Shown here in pieces: positions 7,143-12,793 of a stretch of 16,767 nt of DNA. The notes under the pieces are model-generated. The model was not told the DNA's origin. It made no database searches and saw nothing but the letters and a program-made list of their open reading frames with translations. Every line of letters begins with the position of its first letter. The first letter of the stretch is position 1. The stretch comes from JAOUEE01 sp051011595 (lineage in GTDB: Bacteria; Actinomycetota; Acidimicrobiia; Acidimicrobiales; SHLQ01). Where the stretch lies: assembly GCA_051011595.1 (NCBI GenBank), contig JBPCTQ010000383.1:1-16767 (forward strand), read 5' to 3'. The position numbers and the translations under genes were made by a program.

Positions 7143-7321
7143 GTGAGTTGGTGGTTCATCCTCGGCCAACCGCGGAGGAGGCTGTGGCCATCGCCGCCGC
7201 TCACGAGGCTCTGTGGCCGCGGCCGGTGGTGCTCGACGATCGCGCCGACACCACTCCGCCATGGCGCTTCAGCGGTCGTTGGTGGATGCCCACCAATCGT
7301 CCGCTCCGTAACGGCCTCTGA
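7139..7321 (+). CDS. Acyl-CoA carboxylase epsilon subunit-like small protein
   Basis: 60 residues from a GTG that overlaps the stop of the carboxylase gene in the sequence GTGA, so translation is probably coupled. The protein has the epsilon pattern: a short strand then RPTAEEAVAIAAAHEAL (9-25), a variable linker, and a C-terminal WRFSGRWW..PLRNGL. Actinobacterial AccE proteins show TAEE-A followed by a terminal W-R segment. In mycobacteria and Streptomyces, epsilon binds the alpha-beta carboxylase and stimulates its activity. The call rests on this short pattern plus position directly after the beta subunit. A different reading frame starts at 7143 (GTG) but encodes nothing family-like. Confidence 0.72.
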   Translation: MSELVVHPRPTAEEAVAIAAAHEALWPRPVVLDDRADTTPPWRFSGRWWMPTNRPLRNGL

Positions 7322-7350
7322 ACGACCGGTTCGGGTGGGGGCTCGCCCAC

Positions 7351-7367
7351 GCCGCCTCGCCGGCGGC
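7351..7367. terminator. GC-rich hairpin after the carboxylase operon
   Basis: GCCGCC (7351-7356), a 5-nt loop and GGCGGC (7362-7367). A second stem, GTGGG/CCCAC, lies at 7335-7350. They fill the 79-bp gap between the accE stop and the stop of the convergent GGDEF-like gene. No U-tract is present. Confidence 0.5.
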
Positions 7368-7382
7368 GCGATCACACGATCG

Positions 7383-7404
7383 CTGATCAGGAGCTGCTGA
7401 TCAG
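7383..7404. terminator. Hairpin CTGATCAG-N6-CTGATCAG over the GGDEF-like stop codon
   Basis: Two copies of the self-complementary octamer CTGATCAG (7383-7390 and 7397-7404) form an 8-bp stem with a 6-nt loop. The stop codon of the minus-strand gene (7401-7403) lies inside the stem. It is probably a 3'-end or terminator structure; a protein-binding dyad is the alternative. Confidence 0.5.
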
Positions 7405-8201
7405 TCGGAGACGGCGACTTCGATGCGGTCCTGGTGCCACTCGCGGGCACCCAGGAGGGCCACGTCGGCCTGGCGCAGCAACTCGCCGCCGTCGAATCCG
7501 TGCGCCGGGTAACACGCCACCCCGGCCCACATGGTGAGGTCGTCACGCTGGTCGGCCAGCATTCGCCGCACTCGTTCGATGGTCCAGATGGCACCGTTCT
7601 CGGGGGTGTCCTCGAGCACCAACGCAAACCGGCCGTCCTCGAGGCGGGCTGCGGTGTCGCTGTCGCGCAGGGTGCGAGCCAGGCAGTCGGCCACCATCTC
7701 GGGGGCGATGCGGGTCGGTTCGCCGGGTACTCCGACGACCACGTCGATGAAGGCCACGGCCACCGGACGCAGGTGGCGACGGGCCGCCGCGATGCGGGCG
7801 TCGACCGCAGCTCGGTAGTACTCCTCGTTGTACAGGCCGCTGGCGGGATCGTTGAGCCCGTCGCGGTCGGTGGAGATCACGAGCGGGTCAGGTGAGGCGG
7901 CGATCTCGGAGGTGCGGCGTTGGGCGTCGGCCAACTGCTCGCCCAGGCTGCGAACTGCGTCTTCGGCAGCCATACGAGCCTGCACCTGGGCGGCCACCGC
8001 CTCTTCCAACTCGGCCACCTGGCCAGAGCCCTTGGCGGGACCGGCATCGGCTTCGAGCTGGTAGGCGAGAACACCGGCGGCGAGCGCGGCGACCCCGGCG
8101 AGTACCGAGATCATGGGTTCGTCAGCCAGCGCGGCGATGAGACCGAAGGTCAGGCCGACGGCGCCAAAGGCCAGCGCGATGAGTCCTCGTCGCTGTGTCA
8201 T
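7401..8201 (-). CDS. Membrane protein with a degenerate GGDEF domain
   Basis: 266 residues. Two membrane helices (about 7-26 and 30-47) are followed by an Ala/Glu/Arg-rich helix likely to form a coiled coil (60-103). A GGDEF-type fold follows (about 118-262), recognised by DPASGLYNEEYY at its start and AGVACYPAHGFDGGELLRQADVALLGARE near its end, read as two halves. The active-site GGDEF is EDGRF (188-192), so diguanylate cyclase activity is unlikely. It may bind a nucleotide or act as a dimeric scaffold. The start ATG overlaps the stop of aat (ATGA at 8198-8201), and GGAGG lies 4 nt before it inside aat, so it is translated with aat. The coupling to an N-degron enzyme is odd. Confidence 0.82.
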   Translation of the reverse strand: MTQRRGLIALAFGAVGLTFGLIAALADEPMISVLAGVAALAAGVLAYQLEADAGPAKGSGQVAELEEAVAAQVQARMAAEDAVRSLGEQLADAQRRTSEIAASPDPLVISTDRDGLNDPASGLYNEEYYRAAVDARIAAARRHLRPVAVAFIDVVVGVPGEPTRIAPEMVADCLARTLRDSDTAARLEDGRFALVLEDTPENGAIWTIERVRRMLADQRDDLTMWAGVACYPAHGFDGGELLRQADVALLGAREWHQDRIEVAVSD

Positions 8202-8887
8202 CGATCCTCCATCGGCGCGCGCGCCGTCAGACTCAACGTTTTGTGATCAGATCCTACGGCAATGGCCAAACGACCCAGGTAGATCGACCGATCGATCTCG
8301 GTGACACCGAGGGTTCGAAGGTGATCAGTGGCCCATTGCACGTCGAACAACGAGACCCCGGCCTGGCGCAGGACCTCGACCGTGGTCATCACCGCCACCT
8401 TCGAGGCATCCCGGTCGCGATGAAACATCGACTCACCCGCGAAGAACCCGCCGATGTGTACGCCGTACAGGCCGCCGACCAGCTCGTCGTCGCTCCACAC
8501 CTCGATGCTGTCGGCCCAGCCGAGGTGGTGGAGGTCGGTGTAGGCGTCGATGAACGGCTGATCGATCCACCCGTGGGGGCGGTTGGGGTCGGCGCACCCG
8601 ACCATCACCTGGTCGAACGCTTCGTTCACCGTCACCTCGTAGCGGCGCCGGGCGCGGGCCAAGGAACGACTCACGTGCAGATCGTCGAGCTCGAGCACTC
8701 CACGCGGGTCGGGCGACCACCAACCCAGCGCACCTGCTCGCGGCAGCGGCATGGGAAACAGCCCCCGGCGGTAGGCCGCCAGAAGGGTTCCGGCCTCCAG
8801 ATCGCCACCGATCACCACCGGGCCGTCGGTGTCGGCCTCGTCGACCGGTGGGAAAACCCACCGGCTGGTGGGCGGCTCGACCGGCAC
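8198..8887 (-). CDS. aat: Leucyl/phenylalanyl-tRNA--protein transferase
   Basis: 229 residues, close to the E. coli enzyme (234). Family signatures run in order: GGDLEAGTLLAAYRRGLFPMP, WWSPDPRGVL, YEVTVNEAFDQVMVGCADP, LVGGLYGVHIGGFFAGESMF, DASKVAV, and FDVQWATDHLRTLGV near the end. The enzyme transfers Leu or Phe from aminoacyl-tRNA to proteins with N-terminal Arg or Lys, marking them for ClpS/ClpAP-type degradation; it acts in the cytosol. The chosen start is a GTG at 8887, 15 nt after the cyclophilin stop, giving an N-terminus (PPTSRWVFPPV) that leads into the family start. No clear ribosome site is seen, so it probably depends on readthrough from the gene before. Its stop overlaps the GGDEF-like gene. 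Confidence 0.94.
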   Translation of the reverse strand: MPVEPPTSRWVFPPVDEADTDGPVVIGGDLEAGTLLAAYRRGLFPMPLPRAGALGWWSPDPRGVLELDDLHVSRSLARARRRYEVTVNEAFDQVMVGCADPNRPHGWIDQPFIDAYTDLHHLGWADSIEVWSDDELVGGLYGVHIGGFFAGESMFHRDRDASKVAVMTTVEVLRQAGVSLFDVQWATDHLRTLGVTEIDRSIYLGRLAIAVGSDHKTLSLTARAPMEDR

Positions 8888-8902
8888 GACGGTGGCCGGC
8901 GG

Positions 8903-9868
8903 TCAGCCCTCGGTCGTGCTGGTGGCGGCGACCGTTGTGGTGGGGGCGTTCGTGGCGGGCACGCTGGTGGCCGGTGCCGTGGTGGCCGGCGCGGCCGCGG
9001 GCTCGGCGTCGCCGACCGGTTCGGTCTCGGTGATGGTGACCGAATCGATGGTGACCGCCGCCAGCGGTGAGCTGTCGCCTGCGTCGAGCGCTTCGATGCT
9101 CTCCACCACCTCGAGCCCTTCGGTCACCACACCGAACAGCGTGTGGCTGCCGGCCAGCCAATCGACCCCGGCGTCGGCGGTGACGATGAAGAACTGGCTG
9201 CCGTTGGTGTCGGGACCACTGTTGGCCATGGCCAACTCGCCCGGTTGGTAGACGTACTCGGGGCCGGGAAGCTCGTCGGCGAACGTGTAGCCGGGTCCCC
9301 CGGTGCCCGGAGGTGCGCCGGTGGCGTCACCCCCCTGGATCATGAAGTCGTTGATGATGCGGTGGAAGGGCACACCTTCGTAGTAGTGGTACCGGCTGAG
9401 AACCACGAAGTTGTTGGTGGCCAACGGCGCCGCCGCCGGATCGAGCTGGACCGTGATGTCGCCCACTGTTGTGGTGAGGACTGCTTCGTACCCCATCGAC
9501 TCGTCGATACACATCGGCGGCGCCTGTTCGAAGGTGGTGGTGCGCTCGGCCGAGCCGTCTTCGGGTGGACACTCGGTGGGGCCGGTCACCGTGGCGCCCG
9601 GTGGAGGCGCGGCGATGACGACGGGGTCTGGTGTGGTTTCATCGGTGGGAAGGGTGGAATCGACCGGCGGAGGTTCGTTGGAAACCACGTCGTCGTCGCC
9701 CCGGGTCAGCAGGAACCAGACCAGCCCGATGAAGAAGACCCCGACCAGCCCGATGGCCCCGTAGGTGATGACCCGCTGATGCCGCTTGTTTCGTTCGGCC
9801 TCGGACCGTGCGTGGTCGATGGCAGCCTGACGGTTGGACTTCTGGCGGGCGCGTTTCTCGGTTCCCAT
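8903..9868 (-). CDS. Membrane-anchored cyclophilin-type peptidyl-prolyl isomerase
   Basis: 321 residues. A highly basic cytoplasmic N-terminus (KRARQKSNRQ) precedes one membrane helix (33-54, ending VWFLL), then an acidic/proline-threonine linker (about 56-126). The cyclophilin domain spans about 127-282. It has VPFHRI with Arg170, FMIQGGD, GELAMANSGPDTNGSQFFI with Gln225 and Phe226, and SHTLFGVV, all typical active-site elements. A 39-residue Ala/Thr/Pro tail (APATTAPATSVPAT) ends the protein. The layout predicts a catalytic domain outside the membrane that helps fold exported proteins. The start at 9868 (MGTEKRARQK) is supported by a TACCGT box 7 nt before it. The upstream extension to 9988 overlaps the neighbouring small gene and lacks family features. 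aat follows after 15 nt. Confidence 0.92.
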   Translation of the reverse strand: MGTEKRARQKSNRQAAIDHARSEAERNKRHQRVITYGAIGLVGVFFIGLVWFLLTRGDDDVVSNEPPPVDSTLPTDETTPDPVVIAAPPPGATVTGPTECPPEDGSAERTTTFEQAPPMCIDESMGYEAVLTTTVGDITVQLDPAAAPLATNNFVVLSRYHYYEGVPFHRIINDFMIQGGDATGAPPGTGGPGYTFADELPGPEYVYQPGELAMANSGPDTNGSQFFIVTADAGVDWLAGSHTLFGVVTEGLEVVESIEALDAGDSSPLAAVTIDSVTITETEPVGDAEPAAAPATTAPATSVPATNAPTTTVAATSTTEG

Positions 9869-9875
9869 GGCGGTG

Positions 9876-9881
9876 ACGGTA
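9876..9881 (-). promoter_or_regulatory. -10 box TACCGT for the cyclophilin gene
   Basis: TACCGT on the minus strand, 7 nt before the ATG at 9868, in the 37-bp gap after the small membrane gene. It may allow transcription of cyclophilin-aat-GGDEF independently of the gene upstream. Confidence 0.5.
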
Positions 9882-9905
9882 CCAATCGCCGTGACGTGAT
9901 CGGTA

Positions 9906-10100
9906 TCAGCCGGAGATGACGGCGATGATTCCGGCGGCCAGCGTGATGATGAGCATGAAGATGGCGAACGCGGCGATGAACCGCACAATGGGTTTGTGCT
10001 GGGTGCCGGGTGGTTTGCCGGTGCCGGCGGGTGTGGTGCGACCCGTACCCGACGGGGTGACTCGGGAGTTCGTGCCTCGGCGGCGGTTCTTCTCGACCAT
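9906..10100 (-). CDS. Small single-span membrane protein, unknown function
   Basis: 64 residues. A basic, Thr/Gly/Pro-rich N-terminal half (MVEKNRRRGTNSRV) leads to one C-terminal membrane helix (about 40-62, FIAAFAIFMLIITLAAGII) ending VISG. I do not recognise a family. The pattern predicts a cytoplasmic N-terminus and tail-anchored topology. The start is the ATG at 10100, with a TAGCGT box 8 nt upstream. The frame extends upstream only through lysC on the other strand. It is followed 37 bp later by the membrane-anchored cyclophilin, which also has a basic N-terminus and one helix, so the two may be related in role. Divergent from lysC. Confidence 0.62.
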   Translation of the reverse strand: MVEKNRRRGTNSRVTPSGTGRTTPAGTGKPPGTQHKPIVRFIAAFAIFMLIITLAAGIIAVISG

Positions 10101-10108
10101 CAACCTGC

Positions 10109-10114
10109 ACGCTA
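10109..10114 (-). promoter_or_regulatory. -10 box TAGCGT for the small membrane protein gene
   Basis: TAGCGT on the minus strand, 8 nt before the ATG at 10100. A weak AGG lies in the spacer. Confidence 0.45.
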
Positions 10115-10119
10115 TCGAA

Positions 10120-10146
10120 CCCGACCAGAGACCCGCTGGTATCGGG
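10120..10146. promoter_or_regulatory. Imperfect dyad between divergent promoters of lysC and the small membrane gene
   Basis: CCCGACCAG (10120-10128) pairs with CTGG-TA-TCGGG (10136-10146) around a 7-nt centre, nine pairs with a TA bulge. It lies between the two -10 boxes, upstream of lysC, so it would not be in either transcript if both are leaderless. That suits a protein-binding operator better than an RNA hairpin. Confidence 0.4.
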
Positions 10147-10155
10147 CCACGCCGG

Positions 10156-10161
10156 TACCCT
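10156..10161 (+). promoter_or_regulatory. -10 box TACCCT for lysC
   Basis: TACCCT ends 8 nt before the GTG at 10170. No Shine-Dalgarno precedes that GTG. Confidence 0.55.
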
Positions 10162-10169
10162 GTTGCCTC

Positions 10170-11399
10170 GTGGCATTGCTGGTTCAGAAGTTCGGCGGCA
10201 CCTCGGTGGGGACAGCCGAGCGCATCCGTGAAGTGGCCGAACACGTGCGCCACACCATGGCTCGCGGCGACCAGGTCGTGCTGGTCGTGAGTGCCATGGG
10301 CAAGGAGACCGACGAGCTGCTCCGGCTGGCCGACGCCGTCTCGCGGACCCAGCCGGGACGCGAGATGGACATGCTCATCACCGCCGGCGAGCGCAAGGCC
10401 ATCGCCTTGGTGTGTATGGCGCTGCACGACGCCGGCCTTCCCGCCGACTCGTTCACCGGCAGCCAGGCCGGGTTTCGCACCGACAACAACCACCGCAACG
10501 CCAAGATCGTGCAGATCACCCCGCAGCGGGTGCGTGACACCCTCGACTCGGGCCGGGTTCCGGTGGTCGCCGGCAGCCAGGGAGTGTCCGACGACAACAA
10601 CGTCACCTTCCTGGGCCGCGGGGGCTCCGACACCACCGCGGTGGCGTTGGCCCAGGTGCTCGATGCCGATGCGTGCGAGCTGTACACCGACGTGTCGGGT
10701 GTGTTCACCACGGACCCCAGGGTGTGTGCCGAAGCTCGCAAGATGCCGAGCATCTCGTTCGACGAATTGATGGAAATGACCGCGGTTGGGTGTCCCAAAC
10801 CGGCAATGCGATCAGTCGAGGTCGCTCGTCGATACGACGTGCCGCTGCACGTGCGGTCGGCGTTCACGTGGGAACCCGGAACGTGGGTGACCAGGGAGGG
10901 TTCGATGAAGGACGGAATGGAACAAGCAGTGGTCGAGGCCGTGGTGCCCGACACCAGCCAGGCCAAGGTGACCATCGCCGGGGTTCCCGATCAGCCTGGC
11001 GTGGCCGCCCGGCTGTTCAACGAGCTGGCCAGCCAACACGTCAACGTCGACATGATCGTGCAGAACGTGTCCGACCACGGTGTCACCGACATCTCGTTCA
11101 CGGTGCCTCGTGAGGACCTGTCGGCCGGCGAGGAGGTCACCCAGAGGTACCAGCAGTCGGTGGGGGCGGCATCGATGACGACCGATGCCAACATCGGGCG
11201 TGTCTCGCTGGTGGGCGCCGGAATGGCGTCCAATCCCGGTGTGGCGGCCGAGATGTTCCAGGTGCTGGCCGACAACGGCATCAACATCGAGATGATCTCC
11301 ACCTCGGCCATCCGTATCTCGTGTGTGGTGGCCGACAGCGAAGTCGATCGGGCGGTAGTGGCCCTTCACGAGGCGTTCCACCTCGACCAAGAGCGCTGA
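10170..11399 (+). CDS. lysC: Aspartate kinase (aspartokinase), alpha form
   Basis: 409 residues; phosphorylates aspartate, the first step to lysine, threonine, methionine and diaminopimelate. The kinase domain has VQKFGGTSVG (5-14), MDMLITAGERKAIAL, GRGGSDTTAVALA and ELYTDVSGVFTTDPRV, in the order seen in Corynebacterium LysC. Two ACT domains follow from about residues 266 and 345 (VTIAGVPDQPGVAARLFN; VSLVGAGMASNPGVAAEMF), where feedback inhibitors bind. The GTG at 10170 gives MALLVQKFGG, matching the family N-terminus; the longer frame from 9996 runs through the small membrane gene. Residues 206-213 read VGCPKPAM, where other LysC proteins have VGSKILVL or MGAKVLML. An internal ATG at residue 246 has a strong ribosome site. 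asd follows after 61 bp. Confidence 0.95.
   Translation: MALLVQKFGGTSVGTAERIREVAEHVRHTMARGDQVVLVVSAMGKETDELLRLADAVSRTQPGREMDMLITAGERKAIALVCMALHDAGLPADSFTGSQAGFRTDNNHRNAKIVQITPQRVRDTLDSGRVPVVAGSQGVSDDNNVTFLGRGGSDTTAVALAQVLDADACELYTDVSGVFTTDPRVCAEARKMPSISFDELMEMTAVGCPKPAMRSVEVARRYDVPLHVRSAFTWEPGTWVTREGSMKDGMEQAVVEAVVPDTSQAKVTIAGVPDQPGVAARLFNELASQHVNVDMIVQNVSDHGVTDISFTVPREDLSAGEEVTQRYQQSVGAASMTTDANIGRVSLVGAGMASNPGVAAEMFQVLADNGINIEMISTSAIRISCVVADSEVDRAVVALHEAFHLDQER
10893..10900 (+). promoter_or_regulatory. Internal Shine-Dalgarno AGGGAGGG within lysC
   Basis: AGGGAGGG sits 4 nt before an in-frame ATG at 10905. It is the strongest ribosome site seen in the window and lies at the junction of the kinase and ACT domains. 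Confidence 0.65.
10905..11399 (+). CDS. Aspartokinase beta subunit from internal in-frame start (alternative product of lysC)
   Basis: An in-frame ATG at codon 246 would give a 164-residue product with only the two ACT domains (MKDGMEQAVVEAVVPD start). Corynebacterium glutamicum and Bacillus subtilis lysC are known to make such a beta subunit from an internal start at the equivalent place, giving alpha2beta2 enzymes with regulatory chains. Here the internal site has AGGGAGGG while the alpha GTG has none, so beta could be translated efficiently even if alpha comes from a leaderless message. This is inference from sequence; the product shares every residue with the alpha C-terminus. Confidence 0.65.
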   Translation: MKDGMEQAVVEAVVPDTSQAKVTIAGVPDQPGVAARLFNELASQHVNVDMIVQNVSDHGVTDISFTVPREDLSAGEEVTQRYQQSVGAASMTTDANIGRVSLVGAGMASNPGVAAEMFQVLADNGINIEMISTSAIRISCVVADSEVDRAVVALHEAFHLDQER

Positions 11400-11447
11400 C
11401 TGCGGGCCATCGGACGAAAACCCGAGGGTGGGGTCGAACCCGGCCGG

Positions 11448-11453
11448 TATCCT
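11448..11453 (+). promoter_or_regulatory. -10 box TATCCT for asd
   Basis: TATCCT ends 7 nt before the asd ATG with no ribosome site. It suggests that asd has its own leaderless promoter in addition to any lysC readthrough. Confidence 0.6.
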
Positions 11454-11460
11454 GACCGCC

Positions 11461-12468
11461 ATGCGAGTTGGTGTGGTCGGTGCAACCGGACAGGTGGGTG
11501 GCGTCATGCGTCGCCTCCTCGAAGAACGGAATTTTCCCGTCGACGAGATGCGGTACTTCGCGTCGGCCCGCTCGGCGGGGCAGACACTGCCCTGGCGCAA
11601 CACCGAGATCGAGATCGAGAACGCGGCCGAAGCCGACTTCACCGGCCTCGATGTGGCGCTGTTCAGCTCGGGCAAGACGTCGTCGTTGGAACTGGCCCCC
11701 CGGGTTGCCTCCCAGGGAGCGGTGGTCATCGACAACTCCTCCGCCTGGCGTATGGACCCCGATGTGCCCCTCGTGGTGCCCGAGGTCAACGGCGAGGCGC
11801 TGGCCGACCGCCCCAAGGGCATCGTGGCCAACCCCAACTGCACCACGATGGTGGCCATGCCGGTGCTCAAACCGCTGGCGGTGGAAGCGGGCCTCATCAG
11901 CTTGGTGGTGAGCACCTACCAGGCCGTGTCCGGTGCCGGTCTGGCCGGCGTCGAGGAGATGGCCCAACAAGTCGAGAAGGTGGGTGATGCCCGTGAGCTC
12001 ACCCACGACGGGCGGGCGGTGGCATTCCCCGAGCCGGACAAGTTCGCCGAACCCATCGCCTTCAACGTGTTGCCCCTGGCCGGTTCGACCGTCGACGACG
12101 GATCGAACGAAACCGACGAGGAGCAGAAGCTGCGCAACGAGGCCCGGAAGATCCTGGGCCTACCCGAGTTGAGCGTGTCGGTCACCTGCGTTCGGGTGCC
12201 GGTGTTCACCGGTCATTCGTTGTCGCTCAACGCCCGCTTCGAACGCGAGCTGAGCCCCGAGCGGGCCCACGAGTTGTTGGTCGACGCACCGGGAGTGGTG
12301 GTCGACGAGGTGCCCACGCCGCTCAAATCGGCCGGCATCGATCCCACCCTGGTGGGCCGCATCCGCCGCGACCCCACCGTCGAGCACGGCCTGGCCCTGT
12401 TCGTCAGCGGCGACAACCTACGCAAAGGCGCCGCCCTCAACGCCATCCAGATCGCGGAGAAGTTGTAA
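11461..12468 (+). CDS. asd: Aspartate-semialdehyde dehydrogenase
   Basis: 335 residues. It reduces aspartyl phosphate, the LysC product, to aspartate semialdehyde with NADPH. The N-terminal nucleotide-binding loop is VGVVGATGQVG (3-13). Catalytic Cys127 lies in ANPNCTT and the active-site histidine His252 in VPVFTGHSLSLN. LFSSGKTSS, STYQAVSGAG and the closing GDNLRKGAALNAIQIAE are also typical of bacterial Asd. The start at 11461 (MRVGVVGATG) is fixed by the Rossmann strand and by the TATCCT box; an upstream in-frame start at 11428 would add residues outside the fold. The stop codon lies in the loop of a terminator-like hairpin. The order lysC-asd is typical of actinobacteria. Confidence 0.96.
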   Translation: MRVGVVGATGQVGGVMRRLLEERNFPVDEMRYFASARSAGQTLPWRNTEIEIENAAEADFTGLDVALFSSGKTSSLELAPRVASQGAVVIDNSSAWRMDPDVPLVVPEVNGEALADRPKGIVANPNCTTMVAMPVLKPLAVEAGLISLVVSTYQAVSGAGLAGVEEMAQQVEKVGDARELTHDGRAVAFPEPDKFAEPIAFNVLPLAGSTVDDGSNETDEEQKLRNEARKILGLPELSVSVTCVRVPVFTGHSLSLNARFERELSPERAHELLVDAPGVVVDEVPTPLKSAGIDPTLVGRIRRDPTVEHGLALFVSGDNLRKGAALNAIQIAEKL

Positions 12469-12477
12469 CTCTCCGCG
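12453..12477 (+). terminator. Terminator hairpin spanning the asd stop codon
   Basis: CGCGGAGA (12453-12460), a 9-nt loop holding the TAA stop, and TCTCCGCG (12470-12477) make an 8-bp perfect stem. It lies between convergent asd and the MazG-like gene (stop at 12542). No U-tract follows. Confidence 0.6.
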
Positions 12478-12541
12478 GGTGACCGAAATTGCGTCACTTG
12501 TGCGGGCAGGAGCAGCACCAGGGACGCCAGAACGGACCGGG

Positions 12542-12793
12542 TCAGGGGGGATTGTCGACGTAGCGGGCCATGGCGTCGTCGAGCGACACATCCATCTGGT
12601 TGGCCAGCGAGGCCAGCCAGGCCAGCACGTCGCCGAACTCGTGCAGCTGTTGTTCGGGAGTGCCCTTGCGCACCGCCTGGGCCAGTTCGCCCAGCTCCTC
12701 GGCCAGCCAGGCCACCGTGGCCGGCACCCCTCGGGCCCGGTCGGCTTCGCCGTACAGCTCGTCCATCAACCGTTGCAGCTCGGCGAGATCCAT
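12542..12793 (-). CDS. Small MazG-like nucleotide pyrophosphohydrolase
   Basis: 83 residues, nearly the minimal all-alpha NTP pyrophosphatase fold. The metal-binding acidic residues of the MazG superfamily are visible: WLAEELGEL (Glu32, Glu33, Glu36) and, one helix later, HEFGDVLAWL (Glu52, Asp55). Members split nucleoside triphosphates to monophosphate and pyrophosphate, often as house-cleaning of abnormal nucleotides; HisE (phosphoribosyl-ATP pyrophosphohydrolase) belongs to the same superfamily. The ATG overlaps the stop of the oxygenase gene by one base (TGATG at 12791-12795), so translation is likely coupled. Substrate unknown. Convergent with asd. Confidence 0.82.
   Translation of the reverse strand: MDLAELQRLMDELYGEADRARGVPATVAWLAEELGELAQAVRKGTPEQQLHEFGDVLAWLASLANQMDVSLDDAMARYVDNPP

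Noticed and set aside
5580..7262. Long minus-strand frame (560 codons) opposite the acyl-CoA carboxylase
   Set aside because: Histidine/valine-rich shadow translation. The plus frame is an unmistakable carboxyltransferase.
9869..9988. Upstream extension of the cyclophilin to 9988
   Set aside because: It overlaps the small membrane gene, adds Ser/Pro-rich sequence without features, and would place the TACCGT box inside the coding region.
12469..12541. Possible small gene or RNA between asd and the MazG-like gene
   Set aside because: The 73-bp gap holds only the asd hairpin; no frame with a ribosome site or further structure was seen.
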